The position numbers and the translations under genes were made by a program. Shown here in pieces: positions 25,282 through 34,833 of a DNA stretch of 64,000 bases (positions are counted from its first letter, which is position 1; every line of letters starts with the position of its first letter). Location: NCBI GenBank assembly GCA_964527735.1, contig CAZGPG010000001.1, positions 62,001-126,000 on the forward strand, read 5' to 3'. This DNA comes from JBEBVQ01 sp964527735. GTDB lineage: Bacteria; Bacteroidota; Bacteroidia; Chitinophagales; Chitinophagaceae. The notes beneath the pieces are model-generated. The model had not been told where the DNA came from, did not search any database, and was given only the letters and a program-made list of their open reading frames with translations.

Positions 25282-27087
25282 ATGATGTATATTTATTCAA
25301 TGGTTAAGCGTCTTTTTGATATCGTCGAACGCCGGGCGGAAGAAGCGCCCGAAGATATTATGCTGGCCGCGAAGGAAGGGGGAAGCTGGCGGACGTACAC
25401 TTCTAAAGAGATCTGGCATACCGCGCAGCACCTGGCCGGTGGATTACAGACGCTTGGCCTGCAGCAGCAGATCCTTGAGCCTGAGCAGCAGGAAAAGATA
25501 GCGATCATTGCGCCCAACCGGCCGGAATGGATGATCACAGACCTGGGGGTTCAGCTGGCCGGAGCTATATTGACACCGGTATATCCTACGGTAAGCCCGC
25601 AGGATCTGGCTTATATCCTGAATGAAGCAGGGGTACGTGTTATTTTTGTAGCCAATCAGGAACTATACGAACGTTTTAAAGACACGTTTAGCCAGGTGCC
25701 TTCGTTAATGCATATCTATTCATTCGATGTTATACCGGGTGTTGCCTCCTGGGTGGAGCTTACCCGGCAACAACTGATGCCGGATCCACTGGTGACGAGC
25801 CGGATCACAGAGCATACCCTGGCCACGATCATTTATACGTCGGGCACCACGGGCAATCCCAAAGGGGTAATGCTGAGCCATAAGAATATCGTCAGCAATG
25901 TAATTGATTGCATGCCTATCTTCAGCTTTGTAAAGAGCGGGGAAAGAACGATCAGTTTTTTGCCGTTGAATCACATCTTCGAAAGGATGGTTACCTATGT
26001 AAGCATGCACACGGGCCTGGCCATATATTACGCCGAAAGCATGGAGACTATCGGTGAAAATATTAAAGAGGTCCAGCCTGTCGCCTTTATTACCGTACCC
26101 CGCCTGCTCGAAAAAGTCTATGAAAAAATTGTAGCCAAAGGACTGGAGTTGCGGGGCATCAAAAAAGCACTTTTCTTCTGGGCGCTTCGCCTGGGCATAC
26201 GTTATGATAATGTAAACCGCGGATCATGGTGGTATCGCCTTCAATTGACGGTTGCCGATAAGCTGATATTCTCCAAATGGCGGGAAGCGCTGGGCGGGCA
26301 AGTGAAAGCAATTATAACCGGATCTGCCGCCTGCCAGGAGCGGCTGCTGCGTGTCTTTTCTGCAGCAGGCATCACGATCATGGAAGGCTACGGGCTGACC
26401 GAAACATCCCCTGTTGTATCCGTAAACCGTTACGAGAGCAATGACCGGCGTATCGGAACCATAGGTCCGCTGGTGAATAATGTAGCAGTAAAGATTGCGG
26501 ATGACGGCGAAATACTCGTTCGGGGCAATAATGTTATGATTGGCTACTACAAAAATCCGGAGCTGACTGCTGAAGCGATGCAGGATGGCTGGTTTCATAC
26601 CGGTGATATCGGTCAATGGGTAGAAGAGCGTTTTCTCAAGATTACAGACCGCAAAAAGGAAATGTTCAAAACCTCCGGCGGTAAATATGTGGCGCCGCAG
26701 GTCATAGAAAATAAAATGAAGGAAAGCAGGTACATTGAGCAAATGATGGTGATAGGCGCCGGACGAAAATTTGTGAGTGCTCTGATCGTTCCTGCATTTG
26801 AGCATGTGCGGAATGCGCTGCAGGAGGAGGGTGAAACGCTTCCTGCAGATAACCGGGCCCTGGTTGCCATGCCGGAGGTGACAGCGCTTATCCGGAAGCA
26901 GATGGACAAGTATAATGCTCAGTTCAGCCACCCCGAACAGGTAAAGAAGTTTGCATTGCTGCCTGCGGAATGGACCATTGACAGCGGGGAACTTACGCCT
27001 TCCCTCAAAGTGCGGCGCAAAGTGATCGAAGATCGATATGCACAGCAGATACGTGGTATATATGGTGAAGGGCCACCGGAACATTGA
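25282..27087 (+). CDS. Long-chain fatty acid--CoA ligase (AMP-forming)
   Basis: An AMP-binding enzyme of about 600 residues that activates fatty acids to acyl-CoA for beta-oxidation or lipid synthesis; it is peripheral to the membrane. Visible motifs are IIYTSGTTGNPKGVMLSHKN (P-loop-like AMP-binding core), GYGLTETSPVVSVN, GWFHTGDIG and DRKKEMFKTSGGKYVAPQ with the C-terminal catalytic Lys region. The start is uncertain: ATG 25282, 25285 and 25300 are all in frame after the terminator, and MVKRLFDIVERRAEE from 25300 also looks natural. It is followed by pyrR with its own promoter. The substrate chain length is inferred from family resemblance only. Confidence 0.9.
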   Translation: MMYIYSMVKRLFDIVERRAEEAPEDIMLAAKEGGSWRTYTSKEIWHTAQHLAGGLQTLGLQQQILEPEQQEKIAIIAPNRPEWMITDLGVQLAGAILTPVYPTVSPQDLAYILNEAGVRVIFVANQELYERFKDTFSQVPSLMHIYSFDVIPGVASWVELTRQQLMPDPLVTSRITEHTLATIIYTSGTTGNPKGVMLSHKNIVSNVIDCMPIFSFVKSGERTISFLPLNHIFERMVTYVSMHTGLAIYYAESMETIGENIKEVQPVAFITVPRLLEKVYEKIVAKGLELRGIKKALFFWALRLGIRYDNVNRGSWWYRLQLTVADKLIFSKWREALGGQVKAIITGSAACQERLLRVFSAAGITIMEGYGLTETSPVVSVNRYESNDRRIGTIGPLVNNVAVKIADDGEILVRGNNVMIGYYKNPELTAEAMQDGWFHTGDIGQWVEERFLKITDRKKEMFKTSGGKYVAPQVIENKMKESRYIEQMMVIGAGRKFVSALIVPAFEHVRNALQEEGETLPADNRALVAMPEVTALIRKQMDKYNAQFSHPEQVKKFALLPAEWTIDSGELTPSLKVRRKVIEDRYAQQIRGIYGEGPPEH

Positions 27088-27114
27088 AAATAACCCGCGG
27101 TTTGTTTACTTTTG
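27084..27114 (+). promoter_or_regulatory. Promoter of pyrR-pyrB
   Basis: TTG (27084-27086), a 20-base spacer and TACTTTTG (27107-27114) match both Bacteroidota promoter elements with normal spacing. This places transcription start near 27120, downstream of the TTG at 27112, and supports the TTG at 27133 as the pyrR start. Confidence 0.6.
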
Positions 27115-27132
27115 ACCCTAAATCATGCACGC

Positions 27133-27663
27133 TTGAAGACCCTGCTCGACCAGAACCAACTTGATATTACGCTGCAGCGGCTGGCGCATCAACTGGTTGA
27201 AAATCATCTCGACTTTTCCAATACGGCGATTATAGGCCTTCAGCCGAGAGGTATCTGGTTGTCTGATCGTATCGTTTCTTTGTTGCAGCAGATCACCGGT
27301 AATCCGCGGCTGGATTATGGCCGGCTCGATACTACATTCTACCGCGACGACGTACGGCAGGCCGGCGCTCTTCAGGAAGCTGCACAGACGGATATCAGCT
27401 TCAGTATAGAAAACAGGCCGGTAGTGCTGGTAGATGATGTGCTCCACACCGGACGTACGATACGTGCTGCCATGGATGCTCTGATGGCTTATGGACGGCC
27501 GCAGCATGTGCAATTATTGGTGCTGATAGACCGGCATTACAGCCGGGAGCTCCCGATACAGCCGGATTATACCGGGCAAACGGTGGATACGATCATTACC
27601 CAGAATGTCCGGGTGCTCTGGAAAGAAAAAGATGGTGAAGACGGAGTAGTGCTGCTCGATTGA
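27133..27663 (+). CDS. pyrR: Bifunctional pyr operon regulator / uracil phosphoribosyltransferase PyrR
   Basis: A phosphoribosyltransferase of about 176 residues. The PRPP-binding motif VLVDDVLHTGRTIRAA is clear, preceded by LQPRGIWLSDRI and the LDTTFYRDD segment typical of PyrR. In Bacillus PyrR binds pyr mRNA and also makes UMP from uracil; whether the RNA role exists here is not known. Neighbour pyrB begins 37 bp downstream, which supports the name. No ATG fits the frame. TTG 27133 (start KTLLDQNQLDI) is preferred because a full promoter ends at 27114, so TTG 27112 would lie in the promoter. Confidence 0.9.
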   Translation: MKTLLDQNQLDITLQRLAHQLVENHLDFSNTAIIGLQPRGIWLSDRIVSLLQQITGNPRLDYGRLDTTFYRDDVRQAGALQEAAQTDISFSIENRPVVLVDDVLHTGRTIRAAMDALMAYGRPQHVQLLVLIDRHYSRELPIQPDYTGQTVDTIITQNVRVLWKEKDGEDGVVLLD

Positions 27664-27700
27664 ATTCATATAAAACGAAATAAACAAACTGCGGTCTGAT

Positions 27701-28630
27701 ATGTCGCTATCTGTAAAACATCTGCTGGGGATCAAAGAACTGGCGCCGGAAGATATTCACAGCATTTTTAAGACTGCGGACAACTTCAAGGAGGTGCTCC
27801 AGCGGCCGATCAAGAAAGTACCGGCCCTGCGTGACACCACGGTTGTTAACCTTTTTTTTGAAAATTCCACCCGTACCCGCATCTCCTTCGAGCTGGCGGA
27901 AAAGCGCCTTAGCGCCGATACGGTAAATTTTTCGGCTTCCGGGTCGTCTGTTTCCAAAGGTGAAACGCTGATAGATACGGTGCACAATATCCTGGCCATG
28001 AAGGTGGATATGATCGTAATGCGACACGCTGCCAGCGGTGCGCCCTGGTTCCTCGCACAGCATACCGACGCTGCGATCATTAACGCCGGCGACGGTACAA
28101 ATGAGCATCCCACGCAGGCATTGCTGGATGCCTATTCTATTCGGGAGCGGCTTGGAGACGTCCGGGGTAAGCGCGTTACGATCATTGGTGATGTAATGCA
28201 TTCGCGTGTGGCTTTGAGCAATATTTTCTGCCTGCAGAAGCTGGGAGCGGAAGTAACGCTTTCCGGTCCGCCCACACTGATGCCCCGGCATGTGGAATCA
28301 CTTGGTGTACGTGTGGAGTATAACCTGAAGAAAGCGCTCGAGTGGTGCGATGTAGCCAATGTGCTGCGCATCCAGCTTGAGCGGCAGCATAAGCCTTTGT
28401 TTTCCTCCCTCCGGGAATACGGGATCTACTACGGCATTAATAAAAGTATGCTGGACAGCCTGGAGCGGGAGATAGTGATCATGCACCCGGGCCCCATCAA
28501 CCGCGGGGTAGAACTTAGTTCGGACGCAGCCGACAGCAAACAATCTATCATACTGGATCAGGTAGAGAACGGCGTGGCGATCCGGATGGCAGTGATCTAT
28601 CTCTTAAGTGGAAAACGGGATATGGAGTGA
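27701..28630 (+). CDS. pyrB: Aspartate carbamoyltransferase catalytic subunit
   Basis: PyrB condenses carbamoyl phosphate with aspartate, the committed step of pyrimidine synthesis. The 309-residue product carries the carbamoyl phosphate motif FFENSTRTRISFE, the SxxKGET loop (SSVSKGETLIDT), HPTQALLDAYSI, and the aspartate-binding region MHPGPINRGVEL. No pyrI-like regulatory subunit gene is beside it. Translation looks coupled to the next gene: the stop TGA (28628-28630) overlaps a GTG start at 28627. It belongs to the pyrR transcript. Confidence 0.97.
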   Translation: MSLSVKHLLGIKELAPEDIHSIFKTADNFKEVLQRPIKKVPALRDTTVVNLFFENSTRTRISFELAEKRLSADTVNFSASGSSVSKGETLIDTVHNILAMKVDMIVMRHAASGAPWFLAQHTDAAIINAGDGTNEHPTQALLDAYSIRERLGDVRGKRVTIIGDVMHSRVALSNIFCLQKLGAEVTLSGPPTLMPRHVESLGVRVEYNLKKALEWCDVANVLRIQLERQHKPLFSSLREYGIYYGINKSMLDSLEREIVIMHPGPINRGVELSSDAADSKQSIILDQVENGVAIRMAVIYLLSGKRDME

Positions 28631-31215
28631 TCCGTTTGCTTTTTTTTCTCAATGTTTTACGGAGGGTGCATCAGGCGCCGGGCGTGCTGCTTTCGGGCTT
28701 GTGCCTCTTGCTGGCAACCACTGTTGCCGCCCAGATAACAGTGGTACGGGGGACGGTTACCTCTGCGGAAAACAGCGATCCGTTGCCTTTCGTAAGCGTG
28801 TCTTTCGTTTCGGGGAATACCGGTACGTATACAGACGAAGGAGGGCACTATGAGCTGAAGGCAGATAAACCCTATTCCCGTATCCGGTTCTCTTATGTTG
28901 GTTATGAAGATGAGATCATCACGATAAAACCCGGCGTTATGCAAGTAATGCATGTACGTCTTTCTTCAAAAGAAGAATCACTGCAGGAAGTAGTAATATT
29001 GTCGGGGAAGCGGAAATACCGCAACCGGGATAACCCGGCGGTAGAGCTGGTGCGGCAGGTGATTGAACATAAAAAACAGAATCGCCCCGAAGATCTGGAT
29101 TATGTGAGCTGGCAGGAATATGAGAAATTGAAATTCTCATTGATCAACACTCCGGAGCAGCTTAGAAAGAATCCCCTGCTGAAGAAATATGCATTCATGG
29201 CCGGGCATCTGGATACCGCCGGACAGAATGGAATGGCCCTGTTTAGCTGGTATATGCATGAGCGGTCAACGAATGTATATTATCGCAAATCACCGGAAAA
29301 GGAGAAGAAAAAAATAGTTGCCGAGAAGACGATCAATCATGGCGAATTTGCCGATCCCAAAGGGATGAACAAATACATGTTGCACATGTATCGTGAACTG
29401 GATATTTACAACGAAAACCTGCAGGTGGTTACCAATCAGTTCCTGAGCCCCGTAGCGTACACCGCCCCGGCATTTTACAAGTATTATATCACGGATACTG
29501 TGCGGGTGGGAGATACTGCTGCATATGTGGAGCTGTCCTTTACACCGCGTAATAAGCAGGATTTTCTATTTCAGGGTAAGATGCTTGTCGCCCTCGACGG
29601 TAGTTTCGCCATTACGAAAGTGGAGCTGTCTCCGCATGACAAGGTAAATCTGAATTGGGTACGCCGTCTGAAAGTGACCCAGGATTTTGAAAAACAGGCA
29701 AACGGACGTTACTACAAAACCAAGGTAAACACATTGATCGATTTTGGTATTAGCCGGGGAACTACGGGCATGGTGGGGGACCGTACGTTGTGGTTGAGCA
29801 ATTACCAGATCGGTGTGGCTTTACCTGACAGCGTATATGAAGGGCTCGCCGTGGAAGCGATAGAGCCATCACAATCCGTGCAGGACGAAAAGTATTGGAA
29901 TGAAGTCCGGGTGGAGGCGTTAAGCGTATCCGAAGCATATACCTATACCAGTGTGGACAGTTTACAGCGCACCAGGTCTTTTCGTTTTATCTCCGATCTG
30001 GTAAATATGGCGGCATCGGGATACAAACGAATTACTCCGGGCATAGAGCTGGGGCCTGTAACGACATTCTATAGTTTTAATCCGATAGAAGGCAGGCGGC
30101 TTCGGGTAGGAGGAAGAACTACACCCAACCTGCATAAGAATATTTATGGAGAAGGTTATGTGGCTTATGGATTGAAAGACGAGCAGTGGAAGTATTTTGC
30201 AGGCCTTGTATTTTCATTTCGCAAAACAGATATTTTTCAGTTCCCGCTATGCACATTGCGGGTGAATTTTCAAAAGGATACAAAGATCCCGGGGCAAAAT
30301 CTGCATAGTGTTGCTTCGGATGGCTTTTTTGCATCGTTTAAACGAGGAGTAAATACCCGTTGGTTGTATAATGATGTGTGGAATGTAGAGTTCATGCATG
30401 AGTTCCGGAATAATTTTACCTACCGGGTGCGTATGGTCAACTGGAAGCAAACCCCGGCGGGCAGCCTTAGCTACAATCTGCCGGATGAAGCCGGAGGTGG
30501 CAGCATTCATAGCCTGACGACATCAGAAGCATCACTGGAGCTGCGTTGGGCGCCGCGTGAAGAGTTTTACCAGGGGCGGGTCTACCGCACCGCTATACGC
30601 AACAAATACCCGGTGTTTACTGTTCGTGGTGTGGCAGGTATTAAGGGAGTATTCAACAGCCAGTATGAGTATCAGCAATTCTCGGTGAATGTTTTTAAGC
30701 GTACATTCCTCTCGCAACTGGGATACACCGATGTGCTCCTCGACGGGGGATATTACTTCGGGCGCATACCTTACCCGCTGCTGACCATACACCGCGCCAA
30801 TCAGACCTATGCCATGATGCAGCGGGCATATAACCTGATGAACTTCCTGGAATTTGTGAGTGATCATCATGCAGGCATAAACGTAGATCATTGCTTTAAC
30901 GGCTTTTTCTTCAACAAGGTGCCGTTAATGAAAAAGCTTCGCTGGCGTGAGTTTGTGACTGCGAAAGTGTTATATGGAGGTTTGCGTTCTGAGAATGATC
31001 CGGTTGGCGGGAGCGGCCTGTTTGATTTTCCGGTAAATGATGCGGGCATACCGGTCACCTATACGTTCTCCCGGCTTCCTTATGTAGAGGGGAGTGTAGG
31101 CGTCAGTAATATTCTCAATTTTATCCGGGTAGACCTGGTGAAGCGGTTTACTTACCTGCATCATCCGGATGTCTCCCAACTGGGCGTGCGTATCAGCGGC
31201 TCGTTTGACTTTTAA
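28627..31215 (+). CDS. DUF5686 outer-membrane protein with carboxypeptidase-regulatory-like N-terminal domain
   Basis: An 862-residue envelope protein. A signal sequence (VLLSGLCLLLATTVAAQ, near residues 20-36) leads into a CarboxypepD_reg-like beta-sandwich (RGTVTSAENSDPLPFVSVSF... to VVILSGKRKYRNR), then a long DUF5686 region rich in amphipathic beta strands ending in Phe (SGSFDF), as expected of a barrel. The family's role is unknown. The start is taken as GTG 28627, overlapping the pyrB stop by 4 bases; no in-frame ATG precedes the signal peptide core. The coupling to pyrB is probably positional rather than functional. The stop lies immediately before a TTAAT-type hairpin. Confidence 0.85.
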   Translation: MIRLLFFLNVLRRVHQAPGVLLSGLCLLLATTVAAQITVVRGTVTSAENSDPLPFVSVSFVSGNTGTYTDEGGHYELKADKPYSRIRFSYVGYEDEIITIKPGVMQVMHVRLSSKEESLQEVVILSGKRKYRNRDNPAVELVRQVIEHKKQNRPEDLDYVSWQEYEKLKFSLINTPEQLRKNPLLKKYAFMAGHLDTAGQNGMALFSWYMHERSTNVYYRKSPEKEKKKIVAEKTINHGEFADPKGMNKYMLHMYRELDIYNENLQVVTNQFLSPVAYTAPAFYKYYITDTVRVGDTAAYVELSFTPRNKQDFLFQGKMLVALDGSFAITKVELSPHDKVNLNWVRRLKVTQDFEKQANGRYYKTKVNTLIDFGISRGTTGMVGDRTLWLSNYQIGVALPDSVYEGLAVEAIEPSQSVQDEKYWNEVRVEALSVSEAYTYTSVDSLQRTRSFRFISDLVNMAASGYKRITPGIELGPVTTFYSFNPIEGRRLRVGGRTTPNLHKNIYGEGYVAYGLKDEQWKYFAGLVFSFRKTDIFQFPLCTLRVNFQKDTKIPGQNLHSVASDGFFASFKRGVNTRWLYNDVWNVEFMHEFRNNFTYRVRMVNWKQTPAGSLSYNLPDEAGGGSIHSLTTSEASLELRWAPREEFYQGRVYRTAIRNKYPVFTVRGVAGIKGVFNSQYEYQQFSVNVFKRTFLSQLGYTDVLLDGGYYFGRIPYPLLTIHRANQTYAMMQRAYNLMNFLEFVSDHHAGINVDHCFNGFFFNKVPLMKKLRWREFVTAKVLYGGLRSENDPVGGSGLFDFPVNDAGIPVTYTFSRLPYVEGSVGVSNILNFIRVDLVKRFTYLHHPDVSQLGVRISGSFDF

Positions 31216-31216
31216 T

Positions 31217-31289
31217 AATGATTAATTGTTAATGGTTAATTATTAATTATTAATCATTATTCCCCATTAATCATTAACCATTGATCATT
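31217..31289. repeat. TTAAT-type long hairpin at a convergent junction
   Basis: AATGATTAATTGTTAATGGT... (31217-31240) pairs with ATTAATCATTAACCATTGAT... (31266-31289), with a smaller AATTATTAATTATTAAT loop palindrome inside. It fills the gap between the convergent DUF5686 and radical SAM genes, starting two bases after one stop. Confidence 0.8.
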
Positions 31290-31297
31290 AATCTGAT

Positions 31298-32611
31298 CTA
31301 CGCAAGCACCTCTTCCTCAAAGAAAAACTGATCTTCTTCAAAGGCCGGTTTCAGTTCATCGAGCCAGACAGCGTTCTCATCGTAAGCAGCGAAGAACGGG
31401 CGATGTGTCCAGTCTGCATTGCGTCCCTGGATAAACTGAAGGGCAAAAACCTTTTCACCTTTTACCTCGGTGATGCCCAGTATCTGTACCTTGCCCGGCC
31501 CGGCAGACATACTTGGCCCGCGTACCGTACGGCATATGCCGCTTACCTGCTGATAAGCCTGCTGGAATATCTGCCAGCATTGTTCCAGGGGTACCGAAAA
31601 ATAATCCTGTGCTCCCGTATCCCTGGCAATGAACATGTAGTAAGGGATGCACCCCTGGTTAACCTGCTCTTTCCACATCTCTGCCCAAATGGCCGGATCG
31701 TCATTGATATTGCGCATTATGGGTGACTGTGTCCGTATCTGTGCGCCTGTATTGCGTATTCTGCGGATCGCTTCCTGAACGGCAGGTGTCCGCAATTCCT
31801 GCGGATGGCTGAAGTGTCCCATCAGGGCGAGGTGTTTACCGCTTTTTATAACTGTTTCAAAAAGCTGTAATACCGCTTCTGAATCTTTATCATTAATAAA
31901 GCGATAAGGCCAGAAGCTAAGTGATTTGGTGCCGATACGTATCGTGCGCAGGTTGGGCAGATCTGCTTCCAGCAACGGTTCTATATACATCCGCAGCCTG
32001 TCGGCGTTCATGATCATCGGATCACCTCCCGTAAACAGGACATCCGTAACTTCCGGGTGCTCGCGGAGGTATTCAATGAGCAGATCCGTTTCGCGCATGG
32101 CAAACTTCAGTTCATCCATCCCCACAAACTGCGGCCAGCGAAAGCAGAAGGTGCAATAAGCATGGCAGGTTTGCCCGTGATTGGGGAAGAATAAAACAGT
32201 CTGATCATATTTGTGCTGTATGCCGGTGAGTTTCGTGCCGTTTAATTCCGGTACGTTATGCTCCATCTGGCCCGCAGGATGCGGATTTAATTTCAGGCGT
32301 ATTTTATTAACAAGCAGCTTTAATTCGTTTTTGGGCATACCCGATTTCAATGCTTTGTCAACTATAGCAAAATGACGGGGATGCAACATGTCTTTTTGTG
32401 GAAAGGTGAGTGTGAAGATCGGATCGTTCGGCACATTTTCCCATTGGATCAGTTCGTCTACCACGTAGGTATTCACTTTAAAAGGAAGCACCGCGCCAAC
32501 CACATCAATGGCATTTTTCTCATCTTCAGACAAATACTGCTGCACTTGCGGGATGGTACGGAAGTTGTGATTGCTGTACGCTTTGTAAGGTTTTTGATCA
32601 AACATAGGCAT
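31298..32611 (-). CDS. KamA-family radical SAM protein (lysine 2,3-aminomutase-like)
   Basis: A 437-residue radical S-adenosylmethionine enzyme. The iron-sulfur cluster motif CxxxCxxC is at Cys149, Cys153 and Cys156 (CHAYCTFCFRW). TGGDPMIMNADRL is the SAM-binding GGDP-type segment, and MSAGPGKVQILG carries the expected PLP lysine region. It resembles lysine 2,3-aminomutase, which makes beta-lysine, and the related EpmB, but the flanking genes (DUF5686, CsbD-like) give no pathway. ATG 32611 and ATG 32605 are both possible starts. A -7 box lies far upstream at 32787-32794, implying a leader of about 170 bases. Confidence 0.87.
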   Translation of the reverse strand: MPMFDQKPYKAYSNHNFRTIPQVQQYLSEDEKNAIDVVGAVLPFKVNTYVVDELIQWENVPNDPIFTLTFPQKDMLHPRHFAIVDKALKSGMPKNELKLLVNKIRLKLNPHPAGQMEHNVPELNGTKLTGIQHKYDQTVLFFPNHGQTCHAYCTFCFRWPQFVGMDELKFAMRETDLLIEYLREHPEVTDVLFTGGDPMIMNADRLRMYIEPLLEADLPNLRTIRIGTKSLSFWPYRFINDKDSEAVLQLFETVIKSGKHLALMGHFSHPQELRTPAVQEAIRRIRNTGAQIRTQSPIMRNINDDPAIWAEMWKEQVNQGCIPYYMFIARDTGAQDYFSVPLEQCWQIFQQAYQQVSGICRTVRGPSMSAGPGKVQILGITEVKGEKVFALQFIQGRNADWTHRPFFAAYDENAVWLDELKPAFEEDQFFFEEEVLA

Positions 32612-32786
32612 CCTGTTTTAATTTGCACACCAAGCCCCTGAACAGGGTGATATACAGATGGTTAACTTACCCCCGCCCCGGGTAAACGTGAAAAAATAAA
32701 ATAGTGCGATAGTCGCTTAGAAATCTGCCGCGAATAGATGCGGAGCAGACATAATTTAAATAACAATAATTCCGATGGACGGTAGG

Positions 32787-32794
32787 CAAAGGTA
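32787..32794 (-). promoter_or_regulatory. Candidate -7 box of the radical SAM gene
   Basis: The minus strand reads TACCTTTG. If used, the mRNA leader (about 32780-32612) is about 170 bases long and contains GC-rich inverted segments (TTACCC...GGGTAA near 32670-32690 and CACC...GGTG near 32630-32650). The rest of the 578-base gap up to 33190 shows no gene. Confidence 0.4.
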
Positions 32795-33189
32795 CGTTTT
32801 TTTCTTTAAACCCGTATGGGAGTGGCGTTGTTGTTGATTTGATAATAAAATAGCAGGGATCATTATTGCCGGGAAAAGTGTACAAAGCAGACTAAGGTAT
32901 ATACCAGATTCAGGTGGAAAAGTATTGTTTCCGATTATAGAAACACTGCCGGATATAGCAGTCTTGCAGTGTTTTGTTCTTCCTTCCTGTTTTTTGCATA
33001 TCTTTACCATTAATGGCCATTCACCTTCTTCTGATCTGTATTTAGTTTTTTACTTTCCTCTTCAGGTTTTGTTTTTATTGCCATACTGTTAATACAATTG
33101 GATTTACTAACGTCCATCTCATTGCTGCCAGCTTGAGATATATACGCGGCGGCTTACACGGCAATTTTAAACAATTAAACAAGCATAAA

Positions 33190-33405
33190 ATGTCAAACGG
33201 AACTCAGACTGAAAACAACGGTAATAATACTCCGGGTGAAAAGCCCTGGAATCTCCAGAGAGCCAAACTGAAACTTAAATATCCCAAACTGACTGCCAAT
33301 GATCTGTATTTCAAACACGGTGAGCAGGAAGCAATGATGGTACGGCTTCGTGAGAAACTGGGAATGACTGAAGATGAATTGCAGGTGGTGCTTGCCGGTT
33401 TATAA
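33190..33405 (+). CDS. CsbD-like small protein
   Basis: A 71-residue protein. After a polar N-terminus, the segment WNLQRAKLKLKYPKLTANDLYFKHGEQEAMMVRLREKLGMTEDEL fits the CsbD pattern: Trp, Lys-rich helix, K-L-T-x-x-D-L, G-x-x-E, R-L-x-x-K-x-G. CsbD proteins are small general-stress proteins without a defined activity. The start is ATG 33190; upstream in-frame codons lack any conserved content. It is flanked by a long gap on the left and the M20 gene on the right, with no operon evident. Confidence 0.75.
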   Translation: MSNGTQTENNGNNTPGEKPWNLQRAKLKLKYPKLTANDLYFKHGEQEAMMVRLREKLGMTEDELQVVLAGL

Positions 33406-33510
33406 AAGAATGATGCCTGTTTAATACTTCATCCGGAGATCAGTCCGGTGATATAAAAGCAGGTGTATTAAGGGTTGTTTTGTATTTTGTAGGGCAAAAC
33501 CTCCTCCTCC

Positions 33511-34833
33511 ATGCAGCGTAATTTTTTTCTATTCTTTATCCTTTCCGGAATATCCTTTTATGCCTCCGGCCAGTCCGGTAAGTTGACAGACCGTATTAAC
33601 CGGCTTGCAGGTGAGCAGGAAAAACAAGTAATTGAATGGCGGCGTGATATACATCAGCATCCGGAGCTGGGTAACCGTGAATTCCGTACGGCAGACCTGA
33701 TTGCACGGCATCTCCGGTCGCTCGGTATGGAAGTACGGACAGACGTTGCCCATACCGGTGTGGTGGCATTGCTGAAAGGAGCCCGTCCCGGTCCGGTCAT
33801 AGCCCTGAGGGCAGATATGGATGCTCTCCCGGTAACGGAAAAGGCTGACCTGCCTTTTGCCTCCAAAGTACTTGCAGATTATAATGGGGAAAAGACAGGC
33901 GTCATGCACGCCTGCGGGCACGACGCGCATGTAGCGATCCTGATGGGTGTTGCTACGGTATTGGCCGGGGTAAAGGAAGACCTGGCAGGTACTGTGAAGT
34001 TTATTTTCCAGCCGGCAGAAGAAGGCCCGCCCAAAGGAGAAGAAGGCGGAGCGGCTTTGATGGTGAAAGAAGGTGTAATGGACAACCCGAAGGTAGACGT
34101 AATCTTCGGACTGCATATGGATGCACAAACCGAGGCGGGTAAGATCACCTATCGCCCCGGTGGGACGATGGCCGGCGCTTGTGATATGAAGATAACCGTA
34201 CACGGCAAACCGGCACATGGCGCGATGCCCTGGTCGTCTGTGGATCCGGTGGTGATCGCCGCACAGATTGTAACCGGCCTGCAAACCGTAGTCAGCCGTA
34301 ACCTCAACGTGACGGAAAATGCCGGGGTTGTAACAATCGGAACGATACATGGCGGTAACCGATTCAATATTATACCGGAAAGCGTGGAACTTACCGGTAC
34401 GGTGCGGGCGCTGAGCACTGCTGATGAAGTGATGATGTATGAACGCATCCGTCAGATTGCCATGCGAACGGCGGAAGCGGGCGGTGCTACGGCTACGGTG
34501 GAGATACCTTATTCGGTGCATTACCCGGTTACATTTAACGATATTGCGTTGACACAAAAAATGCTGCCGACCCTGCAAAAAGCAGCCGGCGATGATAATG
34601 TGTTGCTCGTACCGCAGCATACGAGCGCGGAGGATTTTTCCTTTTATGCTGAAAAGGCGCCCGGCTTGTATTTTTTCCTGGGAGGTATGCCTAAAGGCCA
34701 AGACTCTCAAAAAGCCGCCCCGCACCATACACCTGAGTTTTTCCTCGACGAAACAGGGTTTATATTAGGCGTCCGGGCATTGTCTCATTTGGTGGTTGAT
34801 TATGCTGGTTCATGGAAAAAAGGATCAAAATAA
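33511..34833 (+). CDS. M20D-family amidohydrolase, exported
   Basis: A 440-residue metallo-amidohydrolase of the M20D (IAA-amino acid/hippurate hydrolase-like) group. Signal peptide MQRNFFLFFILSGISFYASGQ indicates export to the periplasm or envelope. Motifs are RRDIHQHPELGNREF, ALRADMDALPV, HACGHDAHVAIL (metal His/Asp), FQPAEEGPPKGEEGGA (catalytic Glu) and QHTSAEDFSFYAEKAPG with the last metal His. It likely hydrolyses N-acyl amino acids or similar amides. Its TAA stop lies in the arm of the long AATGTG hairpin (34831-34903). The next gene, a peptide transporter on the same strand, could take up products, but no shared transcript is proven. Confidence 0.92.
   Translation: MQRNFFLFFILSGISFYASGQSGKLTDRINRLAGEQEKQVIEWRRDIHQHPELGNREFRTADLIARHLRSLGMEVRTDVAHTGVVALLKGARPGPVIALRADMDALPVTEKADLPFASKVLADYNGEKTGVMHACGHDAHVAILMGVATVLAGVKEDLAGTVKFIFQPAEEGPPKGEEGGAALMVKEGVMDNPKVDVIFGLHMDAQTEAGKITYRPGGTMAGACDMKITVHGKPAHGAMPWSSVDPVVIAAQIVTGLQTVVSRNLNVTENAGVVTIGTIHGGNRFNIIPESVELTGTVRALSTADEVMMYERIRQIAMRTAEAGGATATVEIPYSVHYPVTFNDIALTQKMLPTLQKAAGDDNVLLVPQHTSAEDFSFYAEKAPGLYFFLGGMPKGQDSQKAAPHHTPEFFLDETGFILGVRALSHLVVDYAGSWKKGSK

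Noticed and set aside
32612..32790. A lysine riboswitch upstream of the lysine aminomutase-like gene
   Set aside because: The segment lacks the length and the conserved internal pattern of an L box as far as I can judge by eye.
32756..33010. An 84-codon minus-strand frame in the gap between the radical SAM and CsbD-like genes
   Set aside because: No conserved composition, no ribosome site, and the frame overlaps the candidate promoter of the radical SAM gene.
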